Positions 1 through 10,215 are shown, counted from the stretch's first letter. The stretch is 64,000 nt of DNA from Nematopogon swammerdamellus (GCA_946902875.1 OX336338.1:10903971-10967970); one strand, 5' to 3'. Notes: generated from the letters alone by a model not told the origin. Program-made: numbers and translations.

Positions 1-1274
1 TGCTCGTCTCCCGTCGTAGGTTCGTCGGTAAACGTCCGGTCTGCCCCTATGTCTGCTCGCTTCTTGAACCACCCGGCTGCGAACCTCCTGAAAGCAGAGA
101 AGCTCTCCTCCGACGATATTAGATCAGAATAGTACACAGGGCCGCCACACCGTTTAGTCACCTCTGCAATCATGCAGTCTCTTTCGTTCTCATACCGCGC
201 ACAGTGCCAGAGCGCGTGGTCAGCATCCTCTCTACCATACCCACATTCACACATCTCGCTTTCAGCCAATCCCAGGTCATACAGTCTGCCCCGGAAGTTC
301 CCGTGCCCCGTGAGGAGCTGAGACGTTCGATGGTCCGGGTGAACCCAGTGGCTTCTTAACCTTTCCTCGACACTGGGAAAGAACCTGTGGAGGTGTCTGC
401 CCGTGGTAGCAGTCTCCCATCTTTCCTGCCAGATCGATAGAGTCTCTCGCCTAATTTCCCGCCTAAGCCTCGAGAACTCCTCCCGATTTGCTGCGAGCTC
501 CCTCGCTCGCCATGTGCGGCCGGCCTGTAGAACCTCCAGGTCCCCAGGCAGGACACCCGCAAGGACCGGGAGACCCGCTGTGCTATTCGTTCTATACGCC
601 TTCGTTAGAAGAATCAGAGCTTGCCTCTGTGCGCGGAGCAACAGACTGCGCACGGCATGCTGTCTGGATCGGTCGAACCAGCACGCAGCTGCGTAGGTCA
701 CCGTGGAGACCCATGTTCCCGTGTATATAGTTTTCAGCGTTCGGAACTTAATCCCCCAAGATGCTCTCGACACCCTCGACATCTTCCCGAAGGAGCTGTT
801 TGCCTTCTCCCCGATGACCCGAGCATGCTGCACGAAGCTGAATGTCTGGTCAACCTCGAGGCCCAGGAACGTGGTGACTGACCCTGTCTTTATGCTCGAC
901 CCTGCCATGCGGATCGTGGGTGCTCTGTTTGTGAACCGCCCCTTAACAGTCATGGTCTTGGACTTCGCCGGGGCGAAGTCCAGGCGGTTGGTGCGGCCCC
1001 ACTCTACCATGAGCTCAAGGGCAGCTGCTGCTCTACCCTCAATCCCCGCCCTAGCGTCCGCCTCCACCGTGAGTACCACATCGTCTGCATATGCAGCGAG
1101 GTGGCACCCCTCCGGGAGGGGCATGCATAGAAGGTCGTCCAGAAGAATGTTCCACAGCAGCGGGCCCAGCACCGACCCCTGTGGGCACCCCATCGTAGAG
1201 CGTTTCCACCTCACACGGCGACCGCAGAACAGCCCGACGATGACGAACGACAGTCGACGGATCGCACCACTGAG
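1..1274 (-). CDS. partial reverse transcriptase ORF of R1-clade LINE
   Basis: Continuous minus-strand frame of about 424 codons without a stop, open at the left window edge. Counting from 1274, GCPQGSVLGPLLWN lies near residues 28-41, followed by the catalytic AAYADDVVLT motif (about residues 58-67, near 1075-1100). RT thumb and connection sequence follows. A C-x-C-x8-H-x4-C zinc motif reading CECG...DADHALWHC lies near residue 340 (about 200-255). This order (RT, then a C-terminal Cys-His motif) is that of the second ORF of R1-type elements, which copies the element's RNA at a nicked chromosomal site. The endonuclease and first RT motifs are missing. The open frame suggests a fairly recent insertion. 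Plus-strand frames here are shadows. Confidence 0.8.
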
Positions 1275-1290
1275 CTAACGAGACTGACAA
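1..1290 (-). mobile_element. 5'-truncated R1-clade non-LTR retrotransposon
   Basis: LINE fragment on the minus strand that runs off the left edge of the window. Only the second half of the reverse transcriptase and the C-terminal region are present. An in-frame stop at 1277-1275 and the start of an unrelated repeat near 1309 mark the point where LINE homology ends, as expected of a 5'-truncated insertion made by target-primed reverse transcription. The 3' end lies outside the window. R1-clade assignment rests on the RT motifs and the C-terminal Cys-His motif; the exact family is not determined. Confidence 0.85.
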
Positions 1291-1308
1291 ACATGGTGGT
1301 TATTGTAA

Positions 1309-1346
1309 CCTCGGTGTGCGAGTCCGATTTGCACTTGGCCGGTTTT
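1309..1346 (+). repeat. 3'-end fragment of a common lepidopteran repeat
   Basis: Contains GTGCGAGTCCGA, then CACTTGGCCGG and a T run. The same end sequence occurs at 41888-41925, where more of the unit (CTGTCTGTC tract plus AACCGGTT) is preserved. The parent family is not identified; it looks like the 3' end of a SINE or LINE. Confidence 0.55.
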
Positions 1347-2029
1347 TTATTCCTTCTCTTTATTCTCAATATTGCCACAGATTACTTAATTGCCTTGTAC
1401 TGTCCGCGCGCGAGCTCCGAGGAATCGGGGGACTGGGGAAGCGGGCGGGTGTGCGCCCCTCCCGACCGTCGCTTCACACCCCGCGCGCTCCCAGTACGAG
1501 TGTGTGTGAGCACGCTTATTATCGATATCGTGTTCGTAATATGCGCGGGTATTAGTCAATCGCGTGTTAATTCGATTACATATGTAGGTACTCTTTAAGT
1601 TATTAACCAAATTCATTTTGTGTGTACAAAGAGCAATTTAATATGGATGAAAAAAATAAATTGCGAGCACGAGTAATGAGAACAGGGAGAAAAAAGTCGA
1701 TTATAATTTCGTAGGCAAACCCGCGAAATGGCAAAACGCGTTCTTTCTAAGTGAGAAGATTGGTAAGTAACTCATTAATTATAGAATGATTTCACAATTA
1801 AATTAATATCGATAACATAATATCGACTAAACCACTGCACTAGGTCATTATTACGTCAACATTCCTTAAACATCCTCGGAGCTCGCGCGCGGTCATGTAA
1901 CTCATCTCGCGCTCTCGTTCTAAAATTATTTTTTATTTATTGAAGGGAAAGTTTTTAATGTAATTTGCTACATACTTAATAACAACCGATGTTACTTCTT
2001 TTAATGTATTATTATTATATGTGTTGTGT
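1347..2029. other. unassigned stretch
   Basis: A GC-rich patch at about 1405-1500 is followed by AT-rich DNA. I see no exon with a credible product, and no repeat recognised from elsewhere in the window. Confidence 0.4.
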
Positions 2030-2810
2030 GGAACACCACACACCCTTCGATCCAACCATCTTCCTCCGGGGATAGGGCGAAGTTAAAAAACGATCGACCT
2101 ATCTCACTTCTTAGCCACGTGTATAAGGTATTTTCAAGAATTCTCACGAGTCGGCTGACACAGAGGCTGGACCAGTACCAGCCTCGTGAGCGAGCTGGAT
2201 TTAGGAAAGCATACGTCACCATGGATCATACATTTACTGTGAGGCAAGTGGTGCAAAAGTGAAATAACAATGAGCCACTCTTCCTAGCCTACATCGCATC
2301 GACACTAAGAGAAGGCGTTTGACTCTGTTGAAAAATGGGCTGTCGAAAACTCCCTCCTGACTCCTGAGGTGCAGAATTTACCACCGCTACATCGAGGTAC
2401 TCCGAAATCTGTATCGGTCCGCAACGATGACTATGAGGCTCCACGAAAATATCCAACCCATCCTCCTTGGTAAGGCAGGGGGTGTGATCACTCTCACCCA
2501 AGATCTTCACAAACGCATTAGAAGATGTGTTCAATACTTTTGAGTGGGTCGACATGGGTATCAACGTGAAGGGAGATTTCTCAGTCATCTTCGTTTCAGT
2601 CATCTCAGTCATCTCAGTCATCGGCGGCGATGCCAATTGTTCTTCTGTCAAATTCCCGAGTTCAGCTTCAGACCGTTTGGTAGACAAGGTCTGCTGGAGG
2701 TCGAGAGACGAATTCAACTGGGTGGGGCTGCCTTCGGAAAGTTAAAATTCGCCCTGAGGTCTGACCTTCCGCAAAATTTAAAGACCCGCATAAAGACCAC
2801 ACGGGAAGAA
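2030..2810 (+). mobile_element. decayed RTE-type LINE, reverse transcriptase region
   Basis: Plus-strand RT remnant. At 2086-2250 it reads NDRPISLLSHVYKVFSRIL and then LDQYQPRERAGFRKAYVTMDH, typical of the RT fingers of RTE-like endonuclease/reverse transcriptases of insects. After a frame change, LFLAYI and KRRRLTLL-like sequence replace the usual DYEKAFDSV block. Further on come LRNLYRSATM and, at 2575-2600, FLSHLRF, where the catalytic ADD should follow. RIQLGGAAFGKLKFALRSDL at 2705-2765 matches the post-RT segment. Several frameshifts and stops make it inactive. The C-terminal part of a similar LINE lies at 5288-5640. Confidence 0.72.
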
Positions 2811-3222
2811 CATTGCAGGTCCATTATTTTGCGAATTCGACTTTTTGATGGTAATCCATAGTACAATAGTAGTAGAATCGAATGGCAATATTAAACTTGG
2901 GATAATAATTATAAGTCAGACGCTATCGACGAAAAAAGAATTAGCGTGCACGGGAGTAACATTTCAAGTCCACGGGAAACACGGTAACATCAATTCAACT
3001 CCACTAAAATTTGTTTTTAAAGCCACGCAGCATTCGAGCTAGCTACTGTAATGCATCGACGAAGAGGCTAGATGCGTCCTTGTCTATTTCTTTATTGAGT
3101 GATAAAGAGCGCTGCTGTTTAGAACCCTCAGGGTGGCCGGTCTAGTCAGAACGCACCTTCTTGTCATTGCCTGTCATTTCATTTTCGCTCGTTCGGCAGA
3201 CAGATCGACAGATCTGCAGCCC
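2811..3222. other. unassigned stretch between LINE relic and TIR element
   Basis: No coding sequence recognised. The last 60 bases contain short TCGACAGATC-like inverted words just outside the terminal inverted repeat at 3223. Confidence 0.35.
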
Positions 3223-4825
3223 GACCGTGGTAATTTTACTCGATCGACGAGTTCGAGCAAAATGAACGAGTAGGCATAATTGGTACCGTCGTAGCTGTCA
3301 AATGTACAAGTGAGTGAGTGCACGTAACGGTCACGTGGTCTACTCGAACTCGAACGTCGATCTAGCACATTTTGACAGTTGTTGGTACCGTCGTACGAAA
3401 TGTGAGCTCGAACTTCGAGTCATTTTGACGTATACGCTCACCCAAACACTCGATTGATCTTGATCAACTTTTGCGATAGTTTAGTAAATCTCAAAGTTGG
3501 TTTTATGTTAAATTAACGATTCCTTTCATTGAATTTAGTGGAAAGGTATTTAAATATGTATTATTTTATTTATAAGTTGTTCATTCCTTTATTTTATTTA
3601 AGTATTTACTCAATTAATAAAGATAAAAAATACAAGTAGGTACCTAAGTACCTATCACTAAAATAAAATAAGAATAAAGTCTGTACCTAGGTACATACAT
3701 ACATACATCACATCATACATATCACACGCTATATCCCGACCATCATCCCGACAATCGGGGTAAGCAGAGTAATCGGTGTTGTGCTACACATACCTAACTA
3801 CATCAAGCAGCAAGTAAGGCATGAAGATCCACCTCCTGAATGACTCGGTGGAAGGACCGTGACAATGTGACAGGTGGCTAACCTGTCGCCCTTTAGCACG
3901 GCATCGTGTCCTTATCCCTTAGCCGCCTTTTATGACATGCACGGGGAGAGATGCAGTGGGGCTATTCTTATTAATACCGACCGGCCCACACGCACGGTAC
4001 CGTAGTTAGTGCGTAATACTAATAAAGTCTTGTGTTCTATCTAAGTACACGTCTCATATCAATTTGTCAGTACCTACCTAAGTATGTACCTACCTATGTA
4101 ACTAATTTATAGTTGACCGGTAGTGAAGCTATAATGTATAACCAAATATGGTAATAATAGGTAGGTACATACAGGAGTTATTTATTTTTAGATAGTTAGG
4201 TATCTACAGCAATGTATTACCCGTCGGAATATCTATATAGGCATTATAGGCTAGGCACCTCGCCTCGAATAAATGCGCTTCCCCCGCACTTCACCGCGGT
4301 CTCGCCTCGTTAGTACCGTTATCGGGGTATTTTTGTGGCTAGGTAATATGGCTGGAGGAAGGGCGGAGGGTTGAGGGGAAGAGATTCAAAATGAATGTCG
4401 TCATCACTCACACAGCTGGCTGACCGACAACCAACATCGTGTGTGTTGCCACGATGTAATTTTTACCAATACTAAATAGCTACTTTATATATCGGGGTGT
4501 TCAATTTATACTCGTTTTTCAACTTAGTCAATACTCTTTTTCTCTTTTAATTAACATAAAGATTCTGAAAAATAGTATACATACCATATTGACCGTTTGA
4601 TACCTAGCAAAATGAGCGCTTTGCATTCTAGGTAGCATAATACATTTAGTAAAAAAATTGTAATAGTGGCAAGACTGGTAGATCGACACTCGATCGAGAA
4701 TTCGTCACTTGGTCGACACTCGCATAAGTACTCACCTGCACGCCGGTACCAAAATAATTTGCCTCGTTCGACCGATCGAGTCGAGCGCAGCTCGAACTCG
4801 TCGTGCGAGTAAAATTAGCACGGTA
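3223..4825. mobile_element. candidate non-autonomous DNA transposon with ~140 bp TIRs
   Basis: The left end (3223-3367) and the reverse complement of the right end (about 4680-4825) share ACCGTGGTAATTTTACTCG / ACCGTGCTAATTTTACTCG, then ACGACGAGTTCGAGC-like words, then TTGGTACCG(T/G)CG, and finally CGATCTA near the inner limit. The arms are clearly diverged. The interior has no transposase frame and carries later SINE-like inserts. I could not define a target-site duplication, so the superfamily is open. Confidence 0.5.
3694..4003 (-). repeat. SINE-like repeats inside the TIR element
   Basis: Two pieces. 3694-3790 is a CATACATA tract followed by CCCGACAATCGGGGTAAGCA and GAGTAATCGGTG, also found at 41577-41635. 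3905-4003 (CCTTATCCCTTAGCCGCC, then GGGGAGAGATGCAGTGGGG) is the reverse complement of the 5' part of the GC-rich units at 38186 and 50868. Confidence 0.6.
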
Positions 4826-5287
4826 GGGGTCCTGTTCATTTCGTGTCCGCGTGTCTGTTTCGATGTGGTTTATTAACTTGTTATGTGAGTAACTATAGGT
4901 TTGATTAAATGATACCTATTGGACTTACTGTTGGACTTACATTGTTCTTCCAGTGAAAATGTGGACTTGAATTGTTTTTTCCCTGTTTATGAAGGAGTTG
5001 GTGACTTCATTTGACATTGGACCTGGACTTCCTCAAGAGTCTTGCTTGAACCATTAGTTCGGGCAATAAGTCTAGATTTTTATGAATTTGTTTAAAGGGT
5101 TATACATACAAATAATGATGTTATAGCGTTTTTCATTTTAGAAATCGGTTTTCTCGAAATAATGTTTTTGGCTTTTGCAATGTTCTTCCCGTGTGGTCTT
5201 GTATGATTAGTGCGTTCTCTTCTCCCGGTTATGAAGTTGTGAAACGTGGACTCTAACGATCGCTGTTGTCTAAAGGTTAAAAGTTGC
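4826..5287. other. unassigned stretch
   Basis: AT-rich with imperfect repeats of TTGGACTTAC-like words at 4915-4990. No gene seen. Confidence 0.35.
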
Positions 5288-5640
5288 CTAGCGAGCAATG
5301 GAGCGGGCCATGCTGTGAATATCGCTAGGTGCTATGATGTGTAACGAGGCAATCCGCCGACGCACCAAAGTAGTTGATATTGGACACCAGGTGGCTAAGC
5401 TCAAGTGGCACTGGACTGGGCACCTCAGCCGAAGAGAAGACGACCTTTGGAGTGACCGTGTCCTATACTTACGGCCATGGATAAGAAACAGAGTGTGAGA
5501 AGACCACCCGCCAGGTGGGACGACCACATCAAGTACGTCGGCGAAAAACATTGGTTCCGTACCGCTGAAAGCCGGGAGGACTGGAGGAAAATTGGAGAAG
5601 CTATGTCCAGCAGTAGACGCATATACGCTAACTGACTGAC
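5288..5640 (+). mobile_element. C-terminal domain of an RTE-type LINE (decayed)
   Basis: The plus strand reads CNEAIRRRTKVVDIGHQVAK then LKWHWTGHLSRREDDLWSDR, followed after a frameshift by VRRPPARWDDHIKYV-like sequence. This is the conserved C-terminal block of insect RTE-like LINEs (the RRRTKV..I....AKLKW.WAGH and GRPP.RW.DDI motifs). Stops and one frameshift make it a pseudogene. It may be the separated tail of the relic at 2030-2810. Confidence 0.75.
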
Positions 5641-5749
5641 TGAGTAGTACCTAGACGGAGACGTTGAACTTGGCAGCACATCATAATTCAAGACTTTTTT
5701 TTATGGTCAAGCAGTGCGTCGAACTTGTTTATTTACAGAACGTGATCAT

Positions 5750-5880
5750 ATTTTTAACGGACTTCAAAAAAGGAGGAGGTTCTATGTTCGGCTGTATGTA
5801 TTTTTTTTTAATGTATGTTCAGCAATATCTTCTCCAATTGTGAACCGATTTCGATGATTCTTCTTGTGTTCGGTTCAGTC
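5750..5880 (+). repeat. interspersed repeat fragment
   Basis: Begins GGACTTCAAAAAAGGAGGAG and ends around TTCTCCAATTGTGAACCGAT, a combination that resembles a common insect interspersed unit. No coding content. Confidence 0.4.
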
Positions 5881-5886
5881 TAGACT

Positions 5887-5948
5887 GACCAAAAAAAAAT
5901 GGGACCACCTTGGAGCTAGCTCCAAGGTGGTCCCATTTTTTTTTGGTC
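5887..5948. repeat. perfect 62-bp palindrome
   Basis: Each 31-bp arm begins GACC, runs through nine A residues and TGGGACCACC, and meets the other arm at GGAGCTAGCTCC with no spacer. Every base is paired. It could extrude as a cruciform or give an RNA hairpin. Confidence 0.95.
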
Positions 5949-6034
5949 AAGATCGGATTGGAAAGCGAGGCGGAATTTGGAGGCGGATTCCGCCGAGTAC
6001 ATTAAAGCAAATAAAAATTACTAAAAAAACTGTG

Positions 6035-6236
6035 AAAAAAAACTATTTAAAAAAATATAAAAACCGCCTTCAAAAATGTATGAAATAAAAAAATTAAAAT
6101 CGAACCCTAGAGTTGAAGGCGGTGGTGCTAAAGCAAGCAAAAATAACCGACCGCCTTCAACTCTAGGGTTCGATTTTTATTTTTTTATTTCATAAATTTT
6201 TGAAGGCGGTTTTTATATTTTTTTAAATAGTTTTTC
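6035..6236. repeat. near-perfect inverted repeat, ~88-bp arms
   Basis: Arms at about 6035-6124 and 6150-6236 share ACTATTTAAAAAAATATAAA, ACCGCCTTCAAAAAT, and CGAACCCTAGAGTTGAAGGC. The loop is about 25 bp. Each arm itself contains ACCGCCTTCAA and TTGAAGGCGGT, so smaller hairpins are nested in the large one. Possibly a small fold-back MITE. Confidence 0.9.
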
Positions 6237-6397
6237 TTACTCCATCTTATTCGAATTTGCTATTTTTTGTAAGCAATGCCATGGGCCATACGAAGTAAGG
6301 TAAGGTTGTGACTGTGAGTGACCCAGTGTCTAGATTAGATAGCAAGCGGTCGCCCCCGCCCCGCGGTCTCGCCTCCGTCACCGCGCCGCGCCGCCGC

Positions 6398-6402
6398 CGC
6401 CG
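6398..6402. repeat. target-site duplication CGCCG, left
   Basis: CGCCG directly before the CACAGTG terminus; the same five bases follow the other terminus at 10216-10220. The site lies in a (CCG)n tract, so chance identity must be kept in mind. Confidence 0.7.
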
Positions 6403-6780
6403 CACAGTGGATCGACTCCATACAACCGATCGGACATAGGATTCTAAAAACATGAATTCATTATTTTTCAAAAACAAATGATGCCAATGTATTCTAATAA
6501 ATTATTCACGTCGAAAACGTTCTTACTCATTTTGCGATTAAACTTAAGTTTTGAAAGATATTTGAAGAAAACTGATTTCATTGTATGGAAAAATATAAAA
6601 AAAAATTATTTCTCGCGATTTTCGCCTATTTTCAAAGTTTTATGACAATTATAATTTTTAATGAGATATTTTCTAAATATCACCCAAACATAATTACTAC
6701 GCCAACCAACGCCCTTTGGAGTTACGAGGCAGAATATGGGTTTTCCTTATGTAATGTTTTATTTTGACCTCATCACCCCC

Positions 6781-6816
<36 letters not shown>

Positions 6817-8308
6817 ACCCACGTACCTACAACTTGCGCAAAACGCTGTGGAGTGTGAAGTCTCGCTCTACCTATCGCACGTAACGTACCTACCGCTTTT
6901 TAGTCGCGCAGTGAGCTTTGTCACGCGCGCACGCGCATTTCGTGTTTCCGCTCGGATTGAGTTGTGTTTATTATGGCATTCCGCAGTTTTGTAACTTACT
7001 TGGACCTTTATGTTGCTTTACGCAACCATGGAGATATCCGCGATTAACAACATTTGTGCAGTGTTTGCAAAATCAGATTCGAATTTGAACCTAAGTGAAA
7101 GTTTCGAGCAACATGAGTTCGAAAAATGGTGTCGTAATTTCTGCTACCGCGTGTGTTCAAAATGGAGAGCTTCGGGTAACAGTGCAGAGAAATTCAAACA
7201 GGAGAATTCTTCGTGGCTAGCTAGAGTCTGAAACCACGAAGTCACAGATTACTTAATACAGATAAATCACTCCATAGAAAAAGTTCCATACCTACGGCTT
7301 TAATAGCCTACAGTTTTACGTCGCCAGTCGCTGCGTGCGAAAAAGTACCTAAACGAAAGAGTGTAAAGTGATTATTGCTTTGCAGCCGCGTGGCCTTGAA
7401 GCAAACTCGGTGACGCTAGGGCTGCTACTTCCGATAAAAATATAAATTAATTACACAATATAATATTATAATAAAGAGGAAATATGTGTGAATGTTTGTT
7501 CATGAGCTACAGCACATATTGAAAAATGTTTTTACTGTTAGATAGGCACCTATATTTTTTTTTGGTTTAACATATAGGCTACTTACTAGCTTTTGCCCGC
7601 GGCATCGCCCTCGTTAAAGTATATTAAAGGAAGAAATTAGTTCGGCCCGAAAATGCTTCAGGTAATCCTACCTACTATCCCTGTAATGTTATTAAATTTT
7701 TATCAGTGATAGGAATAAGGTCCTAACTTCGAGGAACAGAGTAAAAGATTGGAGACTTCCTTACGACGAAATTAAAATATTATTTTCGTTCCTGGGTACG
7801 AAAATAATATTCATGGTGTTTTAATTTCGCGATTTAAAAAAAGTGGCCGCCATTTTGAACTTTTTAGTTACTGGACCGATTGCTTTCAAAATCGATATCT
7901 GCGTGTCTGTGTGGGCTCTGAATACCAATCCGTTGTAAAAATAAAAAAAAAGTGGCCGCCATTTTGAACTTTTTAGTTACCGGACCGATTGTTTTCAAAA
8001 TCGATATCTGAGTGTCTGTGTGGGCTCTGAATACGAATCCGTTGTCAAAATAAAAAAAAGTGGCCGCCATTTTGAACTTTTTAGTTACTGGACCGATTGC
8101 TTTCAAAATCGATATCTGGGTGTCTGTGTGGGCTCTGAATACGAATCCGTTGTAAAAATTAAAAAAAGTGGCCGCCATTTTGAACTTTTTAGTTACTGGA
8201 CCGATTGTTTTCAAAATCGATATCTGAGTGTCTGTGTGGTCTCTGATTACGAATCCGTTGTCAAAATAAAAAAAAGTGGCAGGCATTTTTTACTTTTTTA
8301 GTTACTGG
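6403..8308 (+). repeat. left inverted arm of element A
   Basis: Pairs with 8310-10215. In order it has the terminus, an AT-rich part, a run of 34 C (6783-6816), the transposase-like frame (7010-7231), a CCCGCGGCATCGCCC motif (about 7600) and tandem 108-bp units (from 7843). It lacks about 75 bp that the right arm has near 9785-9858. Confidence 0.88.
7010..7231 (+). pseudogene. transposase N-terminal-like fragment, left arm of A
   Basis: 73 codons from ATG at 7010 (a second in-frame ATG is at 7028) to TGA. Residues 30-70 read ESFEQHEFEKWCRNFCYRVC, SKWRASGNSAEKFKQENSSW, then L. The pattern F..WC..FC....KW......FK.....WL matches the fragment in element B (F.CFC....YKKWK....FFK.KFETWL), which argues for one protein family. 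I infer it is a DNA-binding N-terminal part of a transposase. It stops before any catalytic domain. It points toward the centre of the palindrome. Confidence 0.55.
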
Positions 8309-8757
8309 ACCGATTTTTTAAATGTTCACTACAGATTCGTATTCAGAGCACACACAGACACCCAGATATAGATTTTGAAAGCAATCGGTCCAGAAACTAA
8401 AAAGTTCAAAATGGCGGACACTTTTTTTAAATTTTGACAACGGATTCGTATTCAGAGCCCACACAGACACCCAGATATCGAATTTGAAAGCAATCGGTTC
8501 AGTAACTAAAAAGTTCAAAATGGAGGCCACTTTTTTTAAATTGTGACAACGGATTCGTATTTAGAGCCCACACAGACACTCAGATATCGATTTTGAAAAC
8601 AATCGGTCCGGTAACTAAAAAGTTCAAAATGGCGGCCACTTTTTTTAAATTTTTACAACGGATTGGTATTCAGAGCCCACTCAGACACCCAGATATCAAT
8701 TTTGAAAGCAATCGGTCCAGTAACTAAAAAGTTCAAAATGGCGGCCACTTTTTTTAA
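7843..8757. repeat. opposed 108-bp tandem arrays at the centre of element A
   Basis: Unit starts (GTGGCCGCCATTTTGAAC) lie at 7843, 7952, 8060, 8168 and 8276, giving a period of 108-109 bp. Each unit continues ACTGGACCGATTG, TTTCAAAATCGATATCTG and GTGTCTGTGTGGGCTCTGAA. From about 8322 to 8757 the same unit runs in the opposite direction (ATGGCGGCCACTTTTTTT at about 8408, 8517, 8626, 8735). The plus and minus frames through the array are by-products of the repeat. Confidence 0.9.
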
Positions 8758-9746
8758 ATCGCGAAATTAAAACACCATGAATATTATTTTCGTACCCAGG
8801 AACGAAAATAATATTTTAATTTCGTCGTAAGGAAGTCTCCAATCTTTTACTCTGTTCCTCGAAGTTAGGACCTTATTCCTATCACTGATAAAAATTTAAT
8901 AACATTACAGGGATAGTAGGTAGGATTACCTGAAGCATTTTCGGGCCGAACTAATTTCTTCCTCTAATATACTTTAACGAGGGCGATGCCGCGGGCAAAA
9001 GCTAGTAAGTAGCCTATATGTTAAACCAAAAAAAATATAGGTACCTATCTAACAGTAAAAAACATTTTTAAATATGTGCTGTAGCTCACGAACAAACATT
9101 CACACATATTTCCTCTTTATTATAATATTATATTGTGTAATGAATTTATATTTTCGGAAGTAGCAGCCCTAGCGTCACCGAGTTTGCTTCAAGGCCACGC
9201 GGCTGCAAAGCAATAATCACTTTACACTCTTTCGTTTAGGTACTTTTTCGCACGCAGCGACTGGCGACGTAAAACTGTGGGCTATTAAAGCCGTAGGTAT
9301 GGAGTGATTTATCTGTATTAAGTAATCTGTGACTTCGTGGTTTCAGACTCTAGCTAGCCACGAAGAATTCTCCTGTTTGAATTTCTCTGCACTGTTACCC
9401 GAAGCTCTCCATTTTGAACACACGCGGTAGCAGAAATTACGACACCATTTTTCGAACTCATGTTGCTCGAAACTTTCACTTAGGTTCAAGTTCAAATCTG
9501 ATTTTGCAAACACTGCACAAATGTTGGTAATCGCGGATATCTCCATGGTTGCGTAAAGCAACATAAAGGTCCAAGTAAGTTACAAAACTGCGGAATGCCA
9601 TAATAAACACATGTCAATCCGAACGGAAACACGAAATGCGCGTGCGCGCGTGACAAAGCTCACTGCGCGACTAAGAAACGGTAGGTACGTTACGTGCGAT
9701 GGGTAGAGCGAGACTTCACACTCCACAGCGTTTTGCGCAAGTTGTA

Positions 9747-9777
<31 letters not shown>

Positions 9778-10215
9778 GATGAGGTACCTGTAGGTGCACA
9801 TTCTGTCTAAGTATGTGGTGTTTGTTCACGTTTTGTGGCAGTGCGACATCGAAAAATAAAACATTACATAAGGAAAACCCATATTCTGCCTCGTAACTCC
9901 AAAGGGCGTTGGTTGGCGTAGTAAGTATGTTTGGGTGATATTTAGAAAATATCTCATTAAAAATTGTAATTGTCAATAAATTTTGAAAATAGGCGAAAAT
10001 CGCGAGAAATAATTTTTTTAAATATTTTTCCATACAATGAAATCAGTTTTCTTCAAATATCTTTCAAAACTTAAGTTTAATCGCAAAATGAGTAAGAATG
10101 TTTTCGACGTGAATAATTTATTAGAATATATTGGCATCATTTGTTTTTGAAAAATAATGAATTCATGTTTTTAGAATCCTATGTCCGATCGGTTGTATGG
10201 AGTCGATCCACTGTG
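8310..10215 (-). repeat. right inverted arm of element A
   Basis: Reverse complement of the left arm with scattered substitutions. The homopolymer is 30 G (9747-9776). The extra segment at about 9785-9858 (with GTAGGTGCACATTCTGTC) is absent from the left arm, so the arms have diverged by an indel since they formed. Confidence 0.88.
9343..9564 (-). pseudogene. transposase N-terminal-like fragment, right arm of A
   Basis: Mirror copy of the frame at 7010-7231 with two amino-acid differences near the N-terminus (T for N, L for S). Both copies keep an open frame of the same length, and both are convergent on the palindrome centre. Confidence 0.55.

Larger units (their letters stand above)
6403..10215. 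mobile_element. Transib-like fold-back DNA transposon (element A)
   Basis: A 3813-bp element that is inverted repeat over nearly its entire length. Both ends read CACAGTGGATCGACTCCATA inward. The ends are flanked by exact CGCCG duplications. Transib elements start CACWATG, duplicate 5 bp and favour GC-rich CG-containing targets; CACAGTG is also the heptamer of V(D)J recombination signals, whose recombinase RAG1 is a Transib relative. Each arm carries a short frame related to the transposase-like fragment of element B. No catalytic domain is present, so mobility would depend on a transposase supplied elsewhere. Superfamily assignment is inference from ends, duplication and target. Confidence 0.75.

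Noticed and set aside
703..1278. 191-codon plus-strand frame
   Set aside because: Shadow of the minus-strand LINE reverse transcriptase, which has clear YADD and zinc motifs.
2289..2717. 142-codon minus-strand frame
   Set aside because: Antisense to the plus-strand RTE remnant; no domain.
6764..6994. Proline-rich frame across the C run
   Set aside because: Product of the 34-base homopolymer within a transposon arm.
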